This document shows, in pieces, positions 9,601 to 19,150 of a DNA stretch of 64,000 nucleotides. This DNA is from Anthoceros angustus. Taxonomy: Eukaryota > Streptophyta > Anthocerotopsida > Anthocerotales > Anthocerotaceae. A model generated the notes under the pieces. The model made no database searches. It was not told the origin of the DNA and worked only from the letters and a program-made list of their open reading frames with translations. Position 1 is the stretch's first letter; every line of letters starts with the position of its first letter. The stretch lies in assembly GCA_010909165.1 (NCBI GenBank), contig MU008158.1:1637478-1701477 (forward strand), read 5' to 3'. The position numbers and the translations under genes are program-made.

Positions 9601-12600
9601 AAACATTCCAGCCGCCGGATTTTCCCAGACGTGGTCTTGGCGATGGTTCTGGGCTTCACCAGATTGACGTGAGCCACCTCCACGCCGTGCTCCGCCGCCA
9701 CAGCCGACTTGATCTTCCCCACCAGCTCCGGGTCCACGTACTTGTCATCCCGCACCTCCGTCACCACCACGATCCCCACATCGTCCGGGCCGGAGCCCGC
9801 GGCGTCGCCCACGTTGAGAATCCTGTGCAGCGCCGACACCGGGGCACCGAAGGCGGCGCTGCAGCCGGGGCGGATCCCCGTGGAGCAATTTTCCACCGTC
9901 TTCTCGATGTCGGAGGGGTAGATGTTGCGCCCGGCCACGATGATGAGGTCCTTGATGCGTCCCGTGAGGAACAGCATGTCGCCCACCAGCCGCCCCAGAT
10001 CCCCGGTGCGGACAAAGGTGCGCCCTGCTTGGCCTGCAGCGTTGCTGGGTGGATGCCTGCTCTTGACAACATTGTGGAACACCTCCCTGCTCAGCTCCTC
10101 CAGCCCCCAGTACCCGATCCCCGCGCTGGGGCTGCTCACCCAGATCTCCCCTTCCTTCCCCTCCGCCGCCTCCTCCCCGGTTTCGGGATTCACAATCCTG
10201 ATGTCCATGTCCTGGTTCCCCCGCTCCACGTACCCGCAGCATACCCTGTTCTCCCAGTCCAGGTAAATCGGCCGCCTCTGTCCGTACGCAACGCACACGA
10301 AGACGCAGTTCTCCGCAAGCCCGTATGCCGGAGCCATGATCTGCACACACCATTTCCCATTCATGTGTTGCAATTCACGACTGCTGCAATGAAAACGGGA
10401 AGAGAAGGATGGAGGAAAATTCACCTGCTCTCGGAGGCCGGATGGTCGGAATATGTCCAAGAATCGGGCCACGGTCTGGTGGCGGACGGGCTCGGCAGAG
10501 ATCATGATGAAGCGGAGGGAGGAGAGGTCGAAGGTGGGCACGGGCCGGCCGCTGCTTCTCAGCATCTGCATCCTGCGGATGGTGAGCTCGAAGGCGAAGT
10601 TGGGGCCAGCAGAGTGCGTGGCGCGGTAGGTGCTCAGGGCCTCCATCCACAGCAAGGGCCTCTTGATGAAGGTGCCGGGGGAGAAGAGGACCGCAGTCCC
10701 TCCCGACACCAGGGCGGTGAAGAGGCCGCCGATGAGGCCCATGTCGTGGTACTGCGGGAGCCAGCTGACGAGAACAGTCCTGGAGCTGCTCTTGTACTGC
10801 CGCCGCATGAGCTTCACGTTGTGGATGAGACCCGCTTGGGTGATCATGACGCCCTTGGAGTCGCCTGTGGATCCCGACGTGAACTGGAGGAAGCACACGT
10901 CTGCCGGATGCGGGGCCTCGAATTCGAACGTCTCTGCGGATTCGGAGGACTCGGAGCTGGAGTAGCCGTTCTCTCTGGGGCTGGTGCTCAGGGCTGGCTC
11001 GTCCTGGTTGAAATTCAAGCTGCTGCTGCTGCTGCCGCCTTCGCTGCCGGCCGTGAAGCTTCCGCTGCGGGCCAGGTCGGAATTGAAGCTGGAGCTCCTC
11101 CTGGGCGACGGCGGGGGCCGCAGAAACCTGAGCGACCTGGGCGACACAGCCTGGGAGTCCGCGTCCGCCGGGGACGAGGACTTGCTGCTGGTCTGCCCCG
11201 GACTGAGCTTGTCCAGGAGCCAGTTGGTCCACCTGGGAGCGGCCGTTCCAGAGCGCGCATTCCGGGTCCACAGGTCTGTGTGATACCACGGCAGGTCCGG
11301 CCACCGCGGCTCCTGGGAGCCCACCGAGCCCGAGGACGTGATGCGGGTCTTGAGCATGCCTGCCTTGACGCCGATGTGGTAGGACGAGGTGGACAGAATG
11401 GCCTTGGCGGCGCAGGATTTGGCCACGTTTTGCACCTTGAGCAGAGCTTGGGCGCTGCCTGTCGCCCCGGGGTCGGGCGGGATGAGCGGCACTGGTAACA
11501 CCTGCCGCGCCCACAACACGGAGTCGCCACAAAGTCTGTGTCAGATGGAGTGCTCCAACATTCTTGGAACCACCATCCCATGTTCGGTTGAAACGCTACT
11601 TACTCGAGCGCGGAGGCAGCCGAAGAACGCTTCCACGAAATCCAGGCCCGGCGGATGCAGGAGCAAGACGCGGTCCCCGTACTTGAGCTTGGACCTGTTG
11701 GTGAGAAGGCGGTGCGCTACGATGGAGGCTCGCACATTCAAGTCGGCGTAGGTTCTGGCGTCGGATTCCTTGCCCTGATCGTCCAGCCAAGTGTAGAGCA
11801 CCTTGTCCTTGGCCACTTCGTGTTTGGCATAGAAATTGAGGTAGGCGTCCAAGGTGGGCAGGTCTGGGAACGTCATCCCGGGAGCTTCACTCAGCTCCTC
11901 CACATTGTAGCCTGGCAGTGACCAAATCCCACCGCGGCAACCGCTCTCCACCTCTGAGTCAGGCTCACGCTCAGGTACTTGGATTAGCCTCTGCAAAGAA
12001 ACCTCAAAAAAATCAGTGACATGCTCCCCGCAGCCTGCCCGAGACACCTCCAGAGATGTATCGACAAGAGCTTGATTACAGCCCAGTCCTTTGTGTGTGG
12101 AAACCAAAGTCTGCCTGCCTCAAGTAATCACCTTGACATAAGGCAGAGTGAGGTGCGTAGAGCCGAAGTGTTGCGCGACTAAGTTGATGGAGAAGGCGGC
12201 ATTTCTCTCGGTGAGCTCAAAAGCTAACAAGCCTCCAACGTAGTACGTGTTATTCTGCCCTTGCAATTTGCTCATGTCGTCATAGAAGCCAGCTTTCATA
12301 TCTGCAATTCGTCCACGAATCCGTTAGAAGGAAGTCGTGATAGGCAGATGGCCAACACCCAGCATTGTACCCACCTCTACTCTGTACATGGGGGAAATAA
12401 TTCCACTTCCGTTGCAAAATAAACTCTTCCACGGTTCCTCCAATTTTCTCCACATCTTCATAAACCAAGGCGGTGACTTTGTCGGGCAGAATTCGTGTAT
12501 TCCCGTAGGACCAAAACAGGAAAACGTCGGTATCGGGAAAAAACCTTTGCATGGCGACAGGGTGGCCTATCGTGTTGGGGTCCTGGATATACTGTTTGAA

Positions 12601-13882
12601 ATAAAAGAAGCCTGCTGGAAGGTGGTGTAGGCCCTGGATTCTAACCACCGTCGTGTAGTACTCCACTGTGCGCACCTTGGAGAAGCAGATGCTTTCCGCT
12701 TGCGTCCATTGCAATGGCCCGGCTGCTGCTGCTGCTGCTGCATCCACATCGTCCGGCGGGGAGGAAATCCCATCACTTCACTCTGTCTGAGACGGATTTC
12801 CAGAATTGCAACGCAAGCAGCAGCCAGCACTTACTTGCAGGCGAGGTGGAGGACCGGTATGCGGGATTGCTGCGGAACGGGAGAGCCCCGGTGACGATGA
12901 TCTTGTCGAACTCCAGCTCCAGCGGCGCGGAGTCCCCGGCGGGGTTTGCGACCTGGACGGTGACAGGGCCGGCGTCCGGTCGGCAGATGCGGGTCACCCT
13001 GGTGTCGCAGCGGACGTCGGAGAGCGAGGCGGCCAGCTTGCGCCACAAGGTGGTGTACCCGCCCTTCACCCGCGCGATCCTGCCGAGCAGCGAGGTGCGG
13101 TTGAATTCGTGCAGGTACGCGTAGGGGATGTCGTCCGTGTAGCCGTAGCCGGAGCTGGTGAAGGCGCAGGCCGTGGTGAGCGGCACCCCGTTCCTGTAGC
13201 CCCGGGATTTGAGAAACTGGTCCGCCGGCTCGCTGGCAAGCGAGCTGACCGCGTGCACGCCGCTCCTGCCGCTGGCCACGGCCGCCGCCTCCGCCTCCGC
13301 CTCCGCCTCCGCCTGCAATTTCACGGTGAGCGGCACCATCTGGACGAAATCCTTGAACACGGGCAGGTCCTGCCCGGCTCCCCCCGCGTCCACGTCCAAC
13401 ACCATGTGCTTGTGCCCGCCCAGATCCTCCATCTCCACGCCCAGCTCGGACGCCAGAGCCGCCATGGTCGGCGAGCGTTCCAGCGCCAGGACCTGGCCCC
13501 CGAGATCATACGTCCTCCCTGCACCGTCGCATGTGAAGGAAATGACATGAATGTGATCACGCGCGTGAATTGCGAGCAGTCGCCACTGGCCACTCGCCAC
13601 TCGCCTTCAAGAGCAAGCACGCAAGCAAAAGCAAGGTGCAAAGCAACCAACCTTGGATGGGGACGGACTCGCACATCCCGCCCACGGTATGGTGCTGCTC
13701 CAGCACGGTGACATGCTGGAAGCCCAGGCGCTCCAGGGCCCACGCGGCGGCCAGGCCGCTGGGGCCGCCGCCCACCACAGCGATTCGGGCATGGGTGGCG
13801 AGGCCGGGGTGGAGGCCTCGGAGGAGGTCGGTGGCTGGCGGGGCGCCAGCCTCTCCATCATCGGCCCCGGCCCCGGGGAATA
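6675..13882 (-). CDS. Megasynthase: FAD oxidoreductase / fatty-acyl-AMP ligase / 2 acyl carrier domains / NRPS-terminal membrane-hexapeptide module
   Basis: Exons (minus): about 13882-13652, 13518-12835, 12722-12375, 12301-12132, 11990-11604, 11501-10425, 10340 onward. All joins keep phase. Order: an FAD/NAD(P)-binding amine-oxidase-like domain (VVGGGPSGLAAAWALERLG, then DLGGQVLA); an acyl-AMP ligase (FTSGSTGDSKGVM, YHDMGLIG, RTGDLGRL, catalytic Lys in TTSGKIRR); two carrier domains with phosphopantetheine serines in NIDSV and GIDSV; then membrane helices alternating with two hexapeptide beta-helix blocks, the layout of the bacterial NRPS terminal module (TIGR02353). YHDMGLIG fits fatty-acyl-AMP ligases rather than CoA ligases. 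The likely role is to activate an acyl or amino acid, hold it on the carriers and oxidise or transfer it at a membrane. The product is unknown. A Ser-rich insert of about 110 residues precedes the ATP motif. The frame ends at 6675 after a one-base loss within the mosaic. No in-frame Met is visible in the first exon, which stays open to about 14118. Confidence 0.75.
10341..10424 (-). other. 84-nt intron without stop codon inside the acyl-AMP ligase
   Basis: On the minus strand the exon ends ...CAG before gtgaattttcc, and the next exon resumes after gtgtgtgcag with ATCATGGCTCC. Removing it joins REQ to IMAPAYGLAEN, as expected in acyl-adenylate enzymes. Its length is a multiple of three and it has no stop, so retention would insert 28 residues rather than truncate the protein. 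Confidence 0.7.
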
Positions 13883-14549
13883 GATAGTATGTGGCTGGTG
13901 CTGGGGACGGGGGACCAGGACCTGCACCCGCACCCGCACCCGCACCCGCACCTGCTCCCGCTCTAGACGGGACTTGGCTTTCCCGCTCGCAGGCCCATCG
14001 GCCGGCCGCGATGAGGAGCTTTGTACTCCGTCCCTCGGACGCCGCTTCGGTCTTGTCAACGTCTACAGCAGACGGCCGGACATTCCCGCGGAGGTTGCGT
14101 AGGCATCTTGAGGCTACTTAGGCATGTCCGACGCGCACCCCAGTCGCACGGCTGTATGCGCTATGCACTATGCACTATGCACTGTCGGGGCATGGCATCC
14201 TCCTTCTTCCAAATTCCTCGCCAGTGCCAACATGAAGTTTTTTCGCCCGCAGCCCTGGACTCCCGGGCCGCCCGCTCCAGCCTGTATTAATACATGGCTA
14301 GGGGAATGTTGCTCACGCGTTGTCGGCGTCATTTGTCATCATCGTGCCCGCCTTTGGCCCACTGCCGGCACTGTCACGGCCCGGAGCGCGACCGGAAACA
14401 CCGACGCCAACGGAGACATCCACGCCAACACTAGCAAGGCACCGCATCAAGTATGGATGCCTGCCCTCTGCCATTTTGTCGGCCTCGTTTGTCACTATCG
14501 TGCCTTGCCCACACTTCGAAACTCCCGATTAGTAATAAAGGAGCATTAA
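13883..14549. other. Upstream region of the megasynthase with a hexanucleotide repeat
   Basis: A (cacccg)n-type run lies at about 13925-13960. In the megasynthase frame it would encode Ala-Gly repeats. A short direct repeat, ctatgcactatgcactatgcac, lies near 14160-14182. The frame of the first exon stays open to a stop at about 14118, but no in-frame ATG is seen. The true start is therefore either in an unrecognised exon further up or lost through an indel. Nothing else was recognised. Confidence 0.5.
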
Positions 14550-14621
14550 GGCATCTGCCAGGAGTCGAACCCGTATCTGCTGCTTGAAAGGCATTTACCC
14601 TAGCCGTCGGACTACAACAAC
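14550..14621 (-). pseudogene. tRNA-Glu(UUC)-like relic
   Basis: The 72-nt minus-strand sequence opens GTTGTTGTAGTC, like the 5' half of plant tRNA-Glu. It carries an anticodon loop CTTTCAA (UUC) and an intact B-box, GGGTTCGACTCC. The 3' arm CAGATGC does not pair with GTTGTTG, and the D arm has drifted. It is probably a decayed tRNA gene or the tRNA-derived head of a SINE. A (caa)n run abuts its 5' end. Confidence 0.45.
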
Positions 14622-16178
14622 AACAACAACTACAGATACTACCCCACCCGCCGTATAAGATAGTTACACATACCATATTCAAAGGCCTTAAAGTACAAAC
14701 GATTTGAATTTTCAGACGCCAAGCCCTGGTAACTCACTTACTACCACCCCGTCGTACCTCTGGTAAAAGCAACAACGGCGAACCTCGTAACCGACAACCG
14801 CAAGTGGGCATTGAAGGATTCATGTCCGGGAGCTACGGCATGGAAGACAACTTCGGTAACCCTGACAAAAAACACCAGGCAACCTTGTTTCACGATGGAC
14901 GTAGCCTTTTGGCTTCCATTGCTGAGCATACCTACCCCGCCCATGGTTCCCAGCTGGCCTGGCCGGCTTTCAAACAAATCCAAAGCCTGGATAGGCTTTG
15001 CGGACAGTGCCAGGATGGGCACTAGGATTTGACACAAAACAACCTACAACAATGCTATCTCACGCTGCAAAGAAAGCAAAAATCTGCAGCAATGGGTGTG
15101 ACCCCCACAGACACACAAATTGTTAACCTCTTCAACTGTGAACATCTGCCAAAAAAATCGAGCCTGTCAACTTCAACCCAGAATCTTATCAGTCAAGGCC
15201 CGACCTGCCCGGTATCACAAAGCTTGAATCAAGATTCTAGACTCTGGAAAACACCACTTGTCCTGTCCAGTCCTCATCCACCTTACTCACTAGGCTAGCC
15301 ACCACTGAAATTGCTCAAAACAGACCAAACTCTTTTTTATGAGTAAAGCACGTCATGAAATGGCCTCCACAAGCCATCACATAGAAAGCAACAACGTAAG
15401 CAGAAGCAGCAGCAGCAGCAGCAGCGGTGTTCTGGCCAGGGGCTACGAGAATTTGAACCACTACAAACATCATGAATACCTCATGTCATTGTCGAAGAAA
15501 AGGCTGCTGCCAGCACAGGTGTGGATCGGGCTGCACTATTACCAAACTGTCCTCAATCATTGGAATTTACTTGTTTGCCAAGCAAACGAGCAAAAGGGCA
15601 GTACCTAGTAACACAACCTAAGTAGATGAGCAACATAGAAACAGCAACATTTTGCACAGATGCCGGGGCAACAGTCCCCCCAATAATTCCGGACGTATCC
15701 CCAAGCAGATGATGTGCATGGAACACCAACTCGAACATAGTCCAGGCAGGTCATGCTGCAACACAAGCTGCTTGCCATGCGTATGCGAAGATGCCGGCAA
15801 AAAACATACGCATCCTTGGCCAAGTAAAATCAGGTCTTCAAACAAGCCCCTGCAGAAATTATGCTTGACCGATAATCTCTCCATGCTTGGTGCCAAAAGC
15901 ACCTCCCGCCAGACCCTCCCCATGTACATCTCATGATACAATGAAAATCAGCCAATACCACTGATGGTCACGATGATGATGCGCACAATCTTATGACCAA
16001 GTTGCTACTCAAATACAAGAACAGATATCATAGCCATGATGCTGCAGTCTCATGCATCAACAGGATCCGATGATTCCAACCTTCCATGCTTCAAGTGAGC
16101 TTTAAAGAATGAGATACATCACTTTAGAGGAACTGCCGCTGAATGCTTCATGACCCCAACATGACGACATCCCGTCGC
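14622..16178. other. Intergenic region downstream of the RRM gene
   Basis: No gene could be supported. There is a short (cag)n run near 15403-15424. Several short open frames (for example minus 15618-15941) lack recognisable domains and start in poor context. The part close to 16178 is probably the 3' untranslated region of the RRM gene. Confidence 0.5.
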
Positions 16179-18456
16179 CTATACAGCTTGTTGATCTGTT
16201 CCACCTGAAGTAGTGCTTGTCTGTGCAGATGCTGACAGATCTGAATTGCCATTCAATTCATGACAGACGGTCACACCTGGAGCACCATTATCAACCACTT
16301 GTTGTGAAACTGGTCCCATTCCATCTCGTTTTCGCCCATATGGGTTTTTTGAATATGTGGGAAAAGTAAAGTCAAGGGGAAACTGAGAGATATAAAACGG
16401 ACAAAAACTGCTCTCTCTGCCAGCAGAATCAAACGAGAGACACAAACCACATCACAATACCATGCGTCAAAAGGATATTGTATTCTCATACCGCCTCGAT
16501 CTGAAGTCGACAAAACAGCTCCTTGAAGGTTGGCGTGAACGGCAGTCGCTGTGTTCACATCCTGGATTGAAAAAAACAGACCCATATCCAAACAAAGTTT
16601 TCCTCAGGAGGTTTCAGGCTCTTCACACCGAGTTGCAAAACGTTTACAAGGAAGCAGGGTGGTAGGGCAGTATGCAACAAAAATGTACTCACCACAAATT
16701 CAATGAAGCAAACTGTGCTTTTGCCCTGCCGCAGAACCTTCATTTGCCGAAAACCGGGCTGACTGCAATGGTTGCATGCAACTATTTAGTGTCATTGCCG
16801 AGGCATGACAACCCTTGTCAACTACGTCCATCTAGCAGACAAGCGAGCTCCAAAGGCACCCACTGCAAAGCACTTTGCAGTTGTGTCTGCCTGGAAGAAG
16901 AAACTAAAGGCCACATGGGGGTAAGAATCATACTTGCTAAACAACCCACGCAACTCTTGCTCACTAGTCGTCTCACCGAGATTCCCGATAAACAGGGTGT
17001 TACACGGAGGATTATCTTTATTGTTCTGCACGTTATCAAACCAGAAAAAAGAGTCACAAACCCCACACACAAAGAGAAGAAGCCTCAAATCTCCCTTGCA
17101 TTGAAAAGACCTCCATAGACAAAGAAAGGTTGATCACCTGAACAAACGCATAACCAGCTGGTGCTATGGGTGGCACTTGTGCAACTGGATAGGCACCATA
17201 AGGGTCATATTGACTTCCAGGCGGGATGTAGCTGCATGTCAACACACAGCCATCGCACCCATCAGAGACTCAGCACCGATTTCTACACCATTCAGGAACC
17301 AGTACAGTCCAAGACAGTGCCATGCCACAAGCAAATCCTATCCAATCCGGCAGCGAGAAAGCCGACCTTTGAGGGCCCCAAGAAGGTGCAGCAGCTGGAG
17401 GATAAGATTGAGGGGCTGCATAAGGTGGAGGAGTATAATCGCCTGCAGTTCGCATTCTCTTGCTGGGATCATAACCCCCAGACTCCGCTGTCCCACTGGC
17501 CAGACCTGAGACCACAACAGGGGATTCAGAAGAGCAGCTCGAAGGAAGAGAAAGTGTGCAAAGTCTAGGAAACAGATGCTTGGCATGCTCTGTGATGATC
17601 TGCTCCTTGGCATTTTAAGTCATACCTCTCTTCACATACAGATTTTTCTTGGCCATTTCCGCACGAAGAACTGAATTTGTCTCCGCATCAAATACCAAGT
17701 TCTGAATGCAACATCCATGCCTCAAAACTACGTTCTTACAACCTGGGAAGAGTAAAAACTCCCTACTCAGTCTCAACAGGAAGGCCCGACGGGAGAAGAC
17801 AACTGACCTGGAGGGCATCCCGGGCAGCCATGGCCATGGATGATGTGGAGAAGAGTGCAAACCCCATGGGTTGATCCGCCTTGAAATTCATTTGCGAAGC
17901 CTCGTAGCCGGGCCACCATCTCAACAGATTCTGCAACTCCCGCTCTTTCACGTCTGGGGGAAACCCTAGGACAAAAATGGTTCGCACCTGCAGGGGAGAT
18001 GGCGCAAGCCAGGACAAGCGCGTTAGACGAGGCCAGAAATCCGCGATCCTTCCCAACCAATCCCGGTGCCCGTGACAATGACAGCAGCGGCGGCGGCAGG
18101 GCCCGGCGGACCCGGCCACGGCGAGCCTGAGCCCCCGGGCTCCGCAACCTGACATTGCAGCGTGCCTACACTGGGGTGAAGAGGCAAGGCGCATTCACCC
18201 GGCCCCCGGAGCTGGCAATTGCAAGCACGCAGGCAAGGGGGAGCTGAGGGGGACGGGTGACACAGCCTGGGCAGGACAGGCGCAGCTCTCCGGCAGCGGC
18301 AGCGGCAGCGGCGGCAGTGACAGCAGCAGCATCCCAGAGCGACGCATGATTCCGACAATGCAAGGAGCAACATGTTACCTCATCGTGGGGGGTGGTGTCG
18401 ACCTGAGGAACGGCTGCACCCCACTGCTGGTATTGGCCGGGAGGCTGGCCGGCCAT
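16179..18456 (-). CDS. Two-RRM RNA-binding protein (Arabidopsis At3g21215-like)
   Basis: Nine exons (minus): 18456-18379, 17987-17808, 17701-17626, 17505-17367, 17231-17138, 17025-16934, 16762-16693, 16561-16479, 16356-16179. They join in phase to 329 residues. The first RRM opens RTIFVLGFPPDVKERELQNL and the second opens PPCNTLFIGNLGETTSEQEL with RNP-1-like STVCFIEF. A Pro/Tyr/Ala-rich linker lies between them. The carboxyl side has SKNPYGRKRDG and a Ser/Thr-rich tail. The layout matches the plant family represented by At3g21215, related to RBPMS/couch-potato-type proteins. It is presumably a nuclear or cytoplasmic mRNA-binding regulator, but targets are unknown. The start MAGQPPGQYQQW was chosen because it is the first Met and resembles the family start. 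The penultimate intron is U12-type. Confidence 0.88.
16357..16478 (-). other. U12-type AT-AC intron
   Basis: On the minus strand the intron begins ATATCCTTTT, the U12 donor consensus. It ends ...CCCAC with AC as its last two bases. A CCCTTGACT element (compare the U12 branch site TTCCTTAAC) places its branch A about 15 nt from the end. No GT-AG alternative joins MRIQ to YSKNPYGRKRD, whereas this AT-AC junction does so in frame. Confidence 0.85.
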
Positions 18457-19150
18457 CCTCTGCCGCCCGCCCTCCCCCTCGTCCTCTCGCCACCTCCCTA
18501 TTGCGCCGGCTGGGGCGTCGCGGGAGCGCGGAATCCGCCCGAATCCTGAGCCCCGGCAGCGGGCAGGCGCAGCCGAACCGGAGCCGGAGCCGGCCCGGGA
18601 GCGGGGGCGGGGATGGAGCAGGAAGCCGAATCAGCAGGTGGCGCGGGAGCGGGCCGATCGGTCCATGCGCAATTCGGAGGCGAGCTCGGCGATGGAAGAA
18701 GCCCTAGCGGGAGGCGGGGGCTTGGCAATGCGGTCGCGGCGTGAGGCAATCCATGGGCGGGCGCGAGGCCGGCGTGAGCGAGGCGGAAGATGGCGTGTCG
18801 CTGCTGAGCCTGCTTGCTGCTGCTGCTGCTGCATCCATGTGCGAGGCGGAGGCGGAGGCCGAGGCAGAGGTGGAGGCGCTGCGCCCACTCCCGCTTGGTT
18901 CCCCTGCCGCACGCCTGTCCCCGTTGAGCGCTCCAGGCCGCATCCACGGCTCAGCTGCGATCCCCGGATGGATGGACGGTGGATGCGGGGCCCAAAATGA
19001 CGGGCTGCTCTGCTCTCTGCCCCCTCGCCCCCCACGCACCTCACCGTGGCGCTTCACGGGAAGCGTTGGGAACGTTTCGCGGAACGGACGTCCGCTCATG
19101 AGCCTCCCCGGAAGAAACTGTCACTTCTCCCAACCAGCGCCACCCTCCGT
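18457..19150. promoter_or_regulatory. GC-rich 5' flank of the RRM gene
   Basis: GC-rich upstream DNA contains an uninterrupted CTG run at about 18814-18835 and purine-rich gaggcggag repeats near 18842-18875. Both strands show long open frames here, but they consist of low-complexity Arg/Pro/Ala and poly-Gln readings typical of GC-rich untranslated DNA. It probably holds the promoter and 5' untranslated region. No TATA box was assigned. Confidence 0.45.

Noticed and set aside
8727-11498. 923-codon plus-strand open frame
   Set aside because: It lies antisense to the acyl-AMP ligase and carrier exons, is Arg/Gly/His-rich and has no domain. It is a GC-bias shadow of the minus-strand gene.
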